Shown: piece after piece, positions 50,594-57,735 of the stretch | Numbering within the stretch: position 1 is the first letter of the stretch | How the letters are laid out: each line of letters starts with the position of its first letter | From: DATDEW01 sp046590205 | Lineage (GTDB): Bacteria > Bacteroidota > Ignavibacteria > Palsa-1295 | NCBI GenBank assembly: GCA_046590205.1 | Contig: JBKJTT010000011.1 | Location: 1 to 64,000, forward strand | DNA: 64,000 nt | Direction: 5' to 3' | The notes under the pieces: model-generated | Database searches by the model: none | What the model was told of the DNA's origin: nothing | Seen by the model: the letters and a program-made list of their open reading frames with translations, nothing else | Made by a program: the position numbers and the translations under genes

Positions 50594-51187
50594 TTAGTGT
50601 TTTAATACTAATGATTCACCCTTTTTCGCTGCTTCAAGAGTCCCGAGAAGTGTCGAAATATACGCCCTCTCGGCAAGGTTCTTCGTTATCAAATTAAGAA
50701 GCTCCATTTGGTCAGGACTTAACTCGTTTGCATCCTGTGAATGTTCCGAGCTGTCCCATTTCGTCTGTAACGTGTTATTTTGATTGTCGATTGCTTCGCG
50801 TTTTTCTTCAAGACTTGCAGTAAGCGGTGCTGTCTCTTCTAAGATTTGCTCTTTCCCGCTTTCGTCAGCGAAGTCAAGCTCTGCCAACTTCTCTTGCACA
50901 TTCATCACAACTTCCAGAAGCTCCATCGGCACTTGCTTCGAGCTTTCAACCGAATACCCGTAGAGAGAAAGGAGATGCTTGGTTCGTTCAAGCGGGTTGC
51001 GAAGTGTGCGGTATGCCATGTTGATGTCACTTGAGCGGTCTATGGCATCACCAAGTACGTTATCTTCGGCTCCGGCAAATCTATCCGGATGCGAAGTACG
51101 CTGTAACTGATGAAAACGCCGCTCTAAGGCGGCGTTTTCAAATAGAAATCTCCGCTCTATGCCGAGCGTTGTGAAATGGTCTTTCAT
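50594..51187 (-). CDS. hscB: Fe-S cluster co-chaperone HscB
   Basis: J-domain co-chaperone delivering IscU to HscA. From ATG 51187 the protein has 197 residues; a longer frame upstream would overlap iscA and is rejected. The J domain is seen in MKDHFTTLGIERRFLFENAALERRFHQLQRTSHPDRFAGA with H-P-D at 33-35, and the C-terminal helices (MELLEVVMNVQEKLAELDF) match the IscU-binding part of HscB. A terminator-like hairpin occurs inside the gene at 51112-51139. Normal length, slightly longer than E. coli HscB (171). Confidence 0.93.
   Translation of the reverse strand: MKDHFTTLGIERRFLFENAALERRFHQLQRTSHPDRFAGAEDNVLGDAIDRSSDINMAYRTLRNPLERTKHLLSLYGYSVESSKQVPMELLEVVMNVQEKLAELDFADESGKEQILEETAPLTASLEEKREAIDNQNNTLQTKWDSSEHSQDANELSPDQMELLNLITKNLAERAYISTLLGTLEAAKKGESLVLKH
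51112..51139. other. Perfect 11-bp hairpin inside hscB
   Basis: GAAAACGCCGC and GCGGCGTTTTC are exact reverse complements six bases apart, within codons 17-26 of hscB. The arms are the same as the outer part of the terminator at 20464-20495. On the minus (coding) strand the T-run of the stem is followed by CATC, so an attenuator or mRNA-processing function is possible but unproven. Confidence 0.5.
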
Positions 51188-51194
51188 TAATACC

Positions 51195-51605
51195 TTACAC
51201 GCCGAACGAGCTACCGCATCCGCAGGTCTTCGCTGCATTCGGATTGTTGAAGACGAATCCGCGTCCGTTCAAACCATCGGTATAATCAAGTTCTGTACCT
51301 GATAGGTAAAAGAGTGACTTCGGGTCAATAAAGAGGCGAACATCTTCTTTGGTGATTGTCTTATCTGTCTCTTTGGCTTCTTTATCAAAGCCAAGTGAAT
51401 ATGATAGTCCACTGCATCCGCCACCCTTAACTCCGACTCGTAAGCCGTAGGTATCAGGGATGTTATTTGCAGCCATAATCTTCCTGACCTCTGCCATTGC
51501 CTTCTCGGTCATGACGATCTCTTCGTTGATATTCGCAAATGCTGTCTCGACTGTCGTTTCATCAAGCGACGGGACGGGAGGCATTGTCATTACATCGTTT
51601 TCCAT
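51195..51605 (-). CDS. iscA: A-type Fe-S carrier IscA/ErpA
   Basis: Carrier that receives and passes Fe-S clusters. The 136-residue protein has the three conserved cysteines C64 (GGGCSGLSY), C128 and C130 (TCGCGSSF) and the LRVGVKGGGCSGLSYSLGFD core. It is about 30 residues longer at the N-terminus than usual IscA (MENDVMTMPPVPSLDETTVETAFANINEEIVM), a weakly conserved-looking extension. It lies between iscU and hscB, the usual order. Confidence 0.94.
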   Translation of the reverse strand: MENDVMTMPPVPSLDETTVETAFANINEEIVMTEKAMAEVRKIMAANNIPDTYGLRVGVKGGGCSGLSYSLGFDKEAKETDKTITKEDVRLFIDPKSLFYLSGTELDYTDGLNGRGFVFNNPNAAKTCGCGSSFGV

Positions 51606-51629
51606 ACGTATCTTTTCGTTTACAATTTG

Positions 51630-52031
51630 TTATACGGCAACAGCGTGCAACTGTTCCTGTTTCTTCTTGAAATCTGCAACAGCCGCTTTGATAGCATCTT
51701 CAGCAAGCACCGAGCAATGTATCTTCACAGGCGGAAGATCAAGTTCTTTTACAATCTCTGTGTTCTTGAGCTGGAAAGCTTCATCAACAGTCTTGCCTTT
51801 AATCATTTCCGTAGCGAATGAACTCGAAGCGATTGCGCTACCGCAACCGAACGTCTTGAACTTCGCATCCTCGATAACGCCTGCATCATTTATCTTGAGT
51901 TGCAAACGCATCACATCACCACACTCAGGTGCGCCGACAAGACCTGTACCTACGTACGGATCGTTCGGGTCGAGTGTCCCCACGTTGCGGGGGTTGGAAT
52001 AATGATCAATAACCTTTTCAGAATAAGCCAT
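51630..52031 (-). CDS. iscU: Fe-S cluster scaffold IscU
   Basis: Scaffold on which clusters are built. The 133-residue protein has ligands C37, C63 and C106, the D39 next to C37, and LPPVK (99-103), the HscA recognition motif. Sequence MAYSEKVIDHYSNPRNVGTL and FGCGSAIASSS are typical. Directly downstream of the unknown protein at 52068, not directly behind iscS as in most isc operons. Confidence 0.97.
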   Translation of the reverse strand: MAYSEKVIDHYSNPRNVGTLDPNDPYVGTGLVGAPECGDVMRLQLKINDAGVIEDAKFKTFGCGSAIASSSFATEMIKGKTVDEAFQLKNTEIVKELDLPPVKIHCSVLAEDAIKAAVADFKKKQEQLHAVAV

Positions 52032-52067
52032 AATAATCTCTCTTTTCTTACCTTTACAAAAAACTTT

Positions 52068-52541
52068 TTACTTCTTCAGCCACGGCGGCGGAGCTTTCGC
52101 CCCTGAAGGCACACCACCTGTTGTAGCTGTTGCTACCGGTTTCGCAGGCGCTGGTGCTACGGGCTTTGCCGCAGGCGCTGCTGCTTTTGCCGGAGCTGCT
52201 GCTGCCGGAGGGGGCATCATCACAGGTTTACCACCCATGAGCGGTCCCTTTGTGCCATCTTTGCCTGTTAACATTTCAGGGTAGATGAGCAAATATCCTT
52301 GCGGATTAACACGTTTGAATATACCCTTTGCTTCAAGTCCGCGAGCAACTTCTTTCGCCATTGCCTCGACGGCATCATTGCGAAGCGTTACGCCTTCTCT
52401 ATCCTCGTAGTAACTCTGGATGGCATACTGCACATCGCGGAGAAACACGTTCGAGTTATGAAAAACGGGCTTGCGGATCTCGCGCATAAAGCTAAAAAGC
52501 TCATACGGGTAATCAACGAATATGTCTGCTGACTGCGTCAT
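52068..52541 (-). CDS. Unknown protein encoded between iscU and iscS
   Basis: A 157-residue protein with no recognised domain. The first ~95 residues (DIFVDYPYELFSFMREIRKPVFHNSNVFLRDVQYAIQSYYEDREGVTLRNDAVEAMAKEVARGLEAKGIFKRVNPQGYLLIYPEMLTG) look like a compact helical fold, possibly a winged-helix or adaptor-like domain with a final GIFKRVNPQGYLLIYP hairpin. The rest is a Pro/Ala-rich linker ending in a short basic tail, PPPWLKK. It has no cysteine, so it is not an Fe-S ligand. Location in the middle of the isc operon suggests a co-opted Isc partner, but also chance insertion is possible. Confidence 0.7.
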   Translation of the reverse strand: MTQSADIFVDYPYELFSFMREIRKPVFHNSNVFLRDVQYAIQSYYEDREGVTLRNDAVEAMAKEVARGLEAKGIFKRVNPQGYLLIYPEMLTGKDGTKGPLMGGKPVMMPPPAAAAPAKAAAPAAKPVAPAPAKPVATATTGGVPSGAKAPPPWLKK

Positions 52542-52565
52542 ATTTCTTATAAGTTTTGTAAAGAC

Positions 52566-53798
52566 TTAATGGTGCGCCCACTCAACGGTCTTTAGGTCAA
52601 TCCCCATCTTCGCCATTTCGTAGAGGGGCGACATATCACGTAAGTGGTTGACCGCCTTTACAACACATTCTAATGTATAATCAATTTCTTCTTCGGTCGT
52701 ATATCTTCCAAGTCCGAACCGGATAGAAGTATGCGCCAAGTCCTCTGTTACACCAAGTGCCTTCAAGACATAGCTTGGTTCTAAGCTCGCAGATGTACAT
52801 GCAGAGCCCGATGAGACTGCAATGTCCTTAATTCCCATCATCATTGCCTCACCCTCAACAAATGCAAAGCTTGCATTTAGGTTGCCAGGTAAGCGCCATT
52901 CGGGCTTTTCGATAGGGTCAGGTCCGTTGATGTAAATCTCATCAAGCTGTGCATTGATGCCTGTCCAAAGTTTATCACGGAGTACTTGGATACGAGGAAG
53001 TTCTGTTCCCATTTCGGTAACAGCAAGTTCAACTGCTTTGCCGAACCCTGCGATGCCTGGTACGTTCAGTGTACCCGAGCGCATGTTACGCTCATGCCCG
53101 CCGCCATCCATCTGCGAAGCAAGTTTGACACGTGGGTTTTTCTTGCGAACGTAGAGTGCACCGATGCCTTTCGGTCCATATATCTTATGCGCTGTAAATG
53201 ATGCAAGGTCAACGTTCATCTTATTAACATCAAAAGCCATCTTGCCGATAGCTTGTGTCGCATCGGTATGGAAGAGCACACCTTTCTCGCGGCATATCTT
53301 ACCAATGTTCTCAATATCTTGAATGACACCGATCTCGTTATTCGCTGCCATGATAGAGACAAGCACTGTCTTATCGGTGATAGCATTACGCAATTCATCA
53401 AGATCAACAAAGCCCTCTTTGTTAACGGGAAGATATGTTGCCTTTATACCTTTGCGCTCAAGAGCTTTGAACGTATCAAGCACTGCTTTATGCTCTGTGG
53501 TAATTGTGATGATGTGGTCGCCCTTCGAAGCATACATCTCGACGATACCCTTTATCGCAAGGTTATCAGATTCTGTTGCGCCGCTTGTGAAGACGATTTC
53601 TTTTTCGTCTGCACCGATATATTTCGCGATCGTATTACGTGACCAATCAACGATCTCTTCAGCTCTCCAACCGAACTCATGGTTGCGGCTTGCGGCGTTA
53701 CCGAAGTACTCGGTAAAGTACGGCATCATAGTATCCAAGACGCGCTTATCCATCGGCGTCGTGGCGTTATTATCCAAATATATAGGTAGCTTCAACAT
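52566..53798 (-). CDS. iscS: Cysteine desulfurase IscS
   Basis: PLP enzyme that takes sulfur from cysteine for Fe-S clusters and tRNA thiolation. The 410-residue protein has YLDNNATTP (7-15), the PLP-lysine K205 in FTAHKIYGPKG, SHGGGHERNMRSGT-like GGGHERNMRSGTLN, and the catalytic cysteine C334 in SSGSACTSASLEPSYVLKALG. Length and loop are those of group I IscS. It follows iscR by 20 bp. Confidence 0.97.
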   Translation of the reverse strand: MLKLPIYLDNNATTPMDKRVLDTMMPYFTEYFGNAASRNHEFGWRAEEIVDWSRNTIAKYIGADEKEIVFTSGATESDNLAIKGIVEMYASKGDHIITITTEHKAVLDTFKALERKGIKATYLPVNKEGFVDLDELRNAITDKTVLVSIMAANNEIGVIQDIENIGKICREKGVLFHTDATQAIGKMAFDVNKMNVDLASFTAHKIYGPKGIGALYVRKKNPRVKLASQMDGGGHERNMRSGTLNVPGIAGFGKAVELAVTEMGTELPRIQVLRDKLWTGINAQLDEIYINGPDPIEKPEWRLPGNLNASFAFVEGEAMMMGIKDIAVSSGSACTSASLEPSYVLKALGVTEDLAHTSIRFGLGRYTTEEEIDYTLECVVKAVNHLRDMSPLYEMAKMGIDLKTVEWAHH

Positions 53799-53818
53799 AT
53801 CTTTTCCTTTTCAAACGT

Positions 53819-54220
53819 TTACATCAATTCAGCAACAGTTACGGTAGCAAATGCTTTTTCGACCGTTTGCTGAAGTTTATTCATCGGTGCTTTGATCGTA
53901 CAGGTCTCGAACATCGAGCAGCTTGATTCATCTGCCATATCATGTGTGCAGTCAGCGATAGACGTATCTTGATCAATTGCTTTTATTACCCGTGTCAGAG
54001 GGATGGCATTCGGCGACAACATAAGGGAGTACCCTCCCTTGACACCTTGATATGAATCAATGATGCCGTCTCGCTTGAGTGCCTGCATCACTTTCGCTAA
54101 GAGGTCATAGGGAATGGACATCGAATCGGCTATCTCGCGCGACGTCGAAACATTGCCGCTCTTAGCCAAGTGCTGCAACGCCATTAACCCGTATTCTACT
54201 CTTTTTGAAAGTCTTAACAT
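53819..54220 (-). CDS. iscR: Rrf2-family Fe-S regulator IscR
   Basis: Transcription factor that binds a [2Fe-2S] cluster and represses the isc operon when loaded. The 133-residue protein has the Rrf2 winged helix (LSKRVEYGLMALQHLAKSGNVSTSREIADSMSIPYDLLAKVMQALKRDGIIDSYQGVKGGYSL) and three cysteines C91, C101, C107 in the cluster-binding region; E. coli has C92, C98, C104, so the first gap is longer. It is the first gene of its operon and faces katG. A palindrome 24-48 bp upstream resembles an IscR site. Confidence 0.92.
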   Translation of the reverse strand: MLRLSKRVEYGLMALQHLAKSGNVSTSREIADSMSIPYDLLAKVMQALKRDGIIDSYQGVKGGYSLMLSPNAIPLTRVIKAIDQDTSIADCTHDMADESSCSMFETCTIKAPMNKLQQTVEKAFATVTVAELM

Positions 54221-54386
54221 TTTTTCTTATACCAATAAACACTAAATCGGACTGAATAAATCCGATTTACTGCAACTTGTTTATAGTATGGTATTCTCAA
54301 AACAATATCAGAGTGATCATAATCGGGATTTGTAGCTAACCCGTTCCTGTTCCTAGAGCATACTAACTATATTATCTATTAACATA
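54221..54386. promoter_or_regulatory. Divergent iscR/katG promoter region
   Basis: A 166-bp AT-rich stretch between the iscR start (54220, minus) and the katG start (54387, plus). It contains the 54244-54268 palindrome close to iscR. The katG-proximal half shows no clear operator or Shine-Dalgarno sequence; the katG start is preceded by TATTAACATA. Confidence 0.6.
54244..54268. promoter_or_regulatory. Candidate IscR operator
   Basis: AAATCGGA (54244-54251) and TCCGATTT (54261-54268) are exact reverse complements separated by nine bases, the half-site layout CGGACT-N5-AATCCG. This resembles the E. coli type 1 IscR consensus with CCGACT/AGTCGG half-sites. The site lies 24-48 bp upstream of the iscR ATG, where autoregulation would act, and 119 bp upstream of katG. 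Confidence 0.55.
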
Positions 54387-56573
54387 ATGGAACATAGCTC
54401 GAGTGGAAAATGCCCATTTCCGGGACACGGAACAGCTGGTGCAGGTACACAGAACAGTCAGTGGTGGCCGAATCAACTAAAGGTAAACATTCTGCGTCAA
54501 AATTCTTCTTTATCAAATCCGATGGGTGAAGAATTTAACTACGCAGAAGAATTCAAAAATCTTGACCTCAATGCCATCAAGCGAGATCTCCATAACTTGA
54601 TGACTGACTCGCAAGATTGGTGGCCCGCAGATTTTGGTCATTACGGACCGTTCTTTATTCGATTGGCTTGGCACAGTGCAGGCACGTATCGTACCGGTGA
54701 TGGTCGCGGCGGTGCAGGAGCCGGGCAGCAACGGTTTGCTCCGCTTAATAGCTGGCCGGATAATGCGAACCTTGATAAGGCGCGTAGATTGCTTTGGCCT
54801 ATCAAGCAAAAGTACGGACGTACTATTTCCTGGGCAGACCTGATGATTCTTGCAGGTAACGTTGCCTTGGAATCAATGGGATTTAAGACCTTTGGTTTCG
54901 CGGGAGGACGTGCAGATGTATGGGAGCCAGAGATTGATGTTTATTGGGGTTCGGAAACAAAGTGGCTTGATGACAAACGCTACTCCGGAAAACGCGATCT
55001 TGAGAATCCACTTGCTGCAGTACAAATGGGACTGATCTACGTCAACCCGGAAGGCCCTAACGGCAACCCTGACCCAATAGCAGCAGCTATAGATATTCGC
55101 GAAACATTCGCTCGTATGGCAATGAACGATGAAGAAACTGTAGCACTTATCGCAGGCGGACATACCTTCGGTAAAGCACACGGAGCCGGAGATCCATCTA
55201 ATGTTGGTCCGGAGCCCGAAGCTGCAAATATTGAAGAACAAGGCTTCGGTTGGATGAGCAAACATGGCAGCGGCAAAGGAGCCGATGCAATTACCGGCGG
55301 TCCGGAAGTAACATGGACACAAACTCCTACGAAGTGGAGCAATTTCTTTTTTGAGAATCTCTTCGGCTTTGAGTGGGAGCTTACGAAAAGTCCGGCTGGT
55401 GCAAAGCAATGGGTTGCCAAGAATGCCTCTGATGTGATACCCGATGCATTTGATACCACAAAAAAGCATCTGCCGACGATGCTGACGACTGACCTTGCGC
55501 TCCGCTTCGATCCGGCGTACGAAAATATATCTCGCCGTTTTCTTGAACATCCCGACCAGTTCGCCGATGCCTTTGCTCGTGCATGGTTTAAGCTTACGCA
55601 CAGAGATATGGGACCTCGATCACGATATTTGGGTCCAGAAGTACCTGCCGAAGAACTCATCTGGCAAGACCCCATCCCTACCGTTGATCACAAACTTGTT
55701 GATAGTAATGATGTAGCCGCATTGAAAGCGAAGATCGCAGACTCCGGCTTATCAATATCACAGCTGGTCTCGACTGCATGGGCTTCGGCATCAACATTCC
55801 GCGGCTCTGATAAACGCGGTGGTGCCAACGGAGCGCGTATCCGCCTTGAGCCGCAGAGATCGTGGAGTGTTAATAATCCACCCCAGCTTGCAAACGTATT
55901 GAATACACTTGAAGGAATTCAAAAAGAATTCAACAACGTTCAATCCGGCGGCAAGAAAGTATCTATTGCTGATCTTATTGTTCTCGGTGGTTGTGTCGGT
56001 CTTGAGATAGCGGCAAAAAATGCAGGCAAAAACATTACTGTCCCCTTTTCACCCGGGCGCATGGACACAACTCAAGAACAAACTGATACGGAGTCATTTG
56101 CAGTGCTTGAACCAGTAGCCGATGGTTTCCGCAACTATCAGAAATCACAGTACACCATGTCTGCCGAAGAATTACTCGTCGACAAGGCGCAGCAGCTAAG
56201 ACTCACTGCTCCGGAGATGACCGTTCTTATTGGAGGCATGCGTGCTCTTGGTACAAACGCTGATGGCTCAAGCAATGGTGTATTCACGAAGCGTCAGGAA
56301 ACACTTGCCAATGACTTCTTTGTGAACTTGCTTGATATGAGTACGGCATGGAAGGCTACTTCTGACTCGGAACAAATGTTCGAAGGACGTAACCGCACAA
56401 ACAATGAACTCCGATGGGCAGCGACACGTGCTGATTTAATCTTTGGTTCGAACGCAGAACTTCGTGCACTTGCCGAAGTCTATGCAAGCCAAGATGCACA
56501 AGAGAAGTTTATCAACGATTTTGTAGCAGCATGGACTAAGGTCATGAACCTTGACCGTTTTGATTTAGCATAA
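54387..56573 (+). CDS. katG: Catalase-peroxidase KatG
   Basis: Bifunctional heme enzyme removing H2O2. The 728-residue protein has the distal triad R92, W95, H96 (FIRLAWHSAGTYR), the proximal H259 in GGHTFGKAHGAG, and the Met-Tyr-Trp adduct residues W95, Y218 (LIYVNPEGPNG) and M244 (RETFARMAMND), so it should be catalytically complete. The C-terminal half is the usual inactive duplicated domain. Length normal. The gene has no signal peptide, so it is cytosolic. It is divergent from iscR and may share oxidative-stress control with the isc/sod operon. A short hairpin follows the stop. Confidence 0.97.
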   Translation: MEHSSSGKCPFPGHGTAGAGTQNSQWWPNQLKVNILRQNSSLSNPMGEEFNYAEEFKNLDLNAIKRDLHNLMTDSQDWWPADFGHYGPFFIRLAWHSAGTYRTGDGRGGAGAGQQRFAPLNSWPDNANLDKARRLLWPIKQKYGRTISWADLMILAGNVALESMGFKTFGFAGGRADVWEPEIDVYWGSETKWLDDKRYSGKRDLENPLAAVQMGLIYVNPEGPNGNPDPIAAAIDIRETFARMAMNDEETVALIAGGHTFGKAHGAGDPSNVGPEPEAANIEEQGFGWMSKHGSGKGADAITGGPEVTWTQTPTKWSNFFFENLFGFEWELTKSPAGAKQWVAKNASDVIPDAFDTTKKHLPTMLTTDLALRFDPAYENISRRFLEHPDQFADAFARAWFKLTHRDMGPRSRYLGPEVPAEELIWQDPIPTVDHKLVDSNDVAALKAKIADSGLSISQLVSTAWASASTFRGSDKRGGANGARIRLEPQRSWSVNNPPQLANVLNTLEGIQKEFNNVQSGGKKVSIADLIVLGGCVGLEIAAKNAGKNITVPFSPGRMDTTQEQTDTESFAVLEPVADGFRNYQKSQYTMSAEELLVDKAQQLRLTAPEMTVLIGGMRALGTNADGSSNGVFTKRQETLANDFFVNLLDMSTAWKATSDSEQMFEGRNRTNNELRWAATRADLIFGSNAELRALAEVYASQDAQEKFINDFVAAWTKVMNLDRFDLA

Positions 56574-56591
56574 GCAAATACAGTAGTAATG

Positions 56592-56613
56592 GGTGGTCTG
56601 GAAACAGACCGCC
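56592..56613 (+). terminator. Possible terminator of katG
   Basis: GGTGGTCTG and CAGACCGCC pair (one G-T) around GAAA, an exceptionally stable tetraloop stem, 18 bases after the katG stop. The tail TATTCTTACC is only weakly T-rich. Confidence 0.55.
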
Positions 56614-56652
56614 TATTCTTACCTCCTCTGTGCTACGAAAATATCACGACAA

Positions 56653-57735
56653 CTACATATACTTTGCCACACCGGACAAGACTGATTCAACCTCAATGTC
56701 TCGGATACAGATGAAATGCTCTTCGGGGTTTTGGCGATAACAGGTTAATGGCTTTGTGGAATAGACAAAACACGGACGGCATTCTATGCCCGTCTCGATA
56801 ATCTCATATTCAGTCTTCCAGGGATGGACGTAGGTTTCATTTGTTGGGCCAAAAATTGCGGCGGTCTTTAATCCAAGTCCTCCGGCAATATGCATGAGCG
56901 ATGAATCATTCGAGACAAAGACGTCCGTATGCTTCATCAATGCAATGGAGTCCATGATGGACTTTGTCTTTACTTCAATGATTGCATCACCAGCATTGCG
57001 GAGAATGATTTCATTGGCATCTTTATCATCGGGTCCTCCAAAAAGAAGGACGGTTGCACCGAGTTCAGACTTGAGTCTCTTGGCAAGCTCTGCAAACTTC
57101 TCCGGCGCCCAGCGGCGGCGAACATGATTCTTGAAGAGCGCAGTACCTGCATGAAAACCAATGATAGGTGTATCGGTCGGGATACTTTTTTCTTTCAACC
57201 ATGACTCGGCATATTCTTTATGATCGTCAGTAATAGTAATATCAAGCTTTGGCAGAGATAATTCATTAAGGTCGTGCTTGATGTTCAGGAGTGAGAGTAG
57301 TTTGACATTCTCTTCTACACAATGCAAATTATCATCTTCGGCAATCGTATCAGTGCAAAGCCAACTTAGATTATACCAATCGCGACGTTTATATCTGACT
57401 CCGAGACGTTTCGATGCTCCAGCAAGTAATGCAAAGATATTATATTGCCAACGATTCTGCGGGTAGATGTTTATAGAAATATCGAAGCTCAACGATCGAA
57501 GATGCAATAGGTATAGCAATCCTTCGTGAAGCGGGCTGCCGATAAAGTCATAGTAATGAACTTCGTCGATATTTGAATTGGTTTTTAGAAGGTCACGCGT
57601 ACCACCGAACATCACGAGCGCATGTATTTCTGCATGTGGCTTTGCTTCGCGTAAAAGCCGTATCATCGGCGTTGCAAGCAGTGCATCACCAATACCGGGG
57701 AGGGCGATTATGAGTATTTTCTCTGCGTTAGTCAC
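56653..57735 (-). CDS. GT9-family glycosyltransferase (ADP-heptose:LPS heptosyltransferase-like)
   Basis: Transfers a heptose-like sugar to a lipid or glycan acceptor on the inner face of the membrane. The 360-residue protein shows the GT9 GT-B layout: N-terminal ILIIALPGIGDALLATPMIRLLREAKP, a central HAGTALFKNHVRRRWAPEKFAELAKRLKSELGATVLLFGGPDD segment, and VFVSNDSSLMHIAGGLGLKTAAIFGPTNETYVHPW near the end. Its start overlaps the YfhO-like gene by 4 bp, so they are coexpressed in an envelope cluster. GmhA at 50004-50588 makes heptose precursor available. Exact acceptor unknown. Confidence 0.9.
   Translation of the reverse strand: MTNAEKILIIALPGIGDALLATPMIRLLREAKPHAEIHALVMFGGTRDLLKTNSNIDEVHYYDFIGSPLHEGLLYLLHLRSLSFDISINIYPQNRWQYNIFALLAGASKRLGVRYKRRDWYNLSWLCTDTIAEDDNLHCVEENVKLLSLLNIKHDLNELSLPKLDITITDDHKEYAESWLKEKSIPTDTPIIGFHAGTALFKNHVRRRWAPEKFAELAKRLKSELGATVLLFGGPDDKDANEIILRNAGDAIIEVKTKSIMDSIALMKHTDVFVSNDSSLMHIAGGLGLKTAAIFGPTNETYVHPWKTEYEIIETGIECRPCFVYSTKPLTCYRQNPEEHFICIRDIEVESVLSGVAKYM

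Noticed and set aside
54873..55675. Long minus-strand open frames (242 and 212 codons) inside katG
   Set aside because: Antisense shadows of the katG gene; katG motifs on the plus strand are complete and the shadows show no domain.
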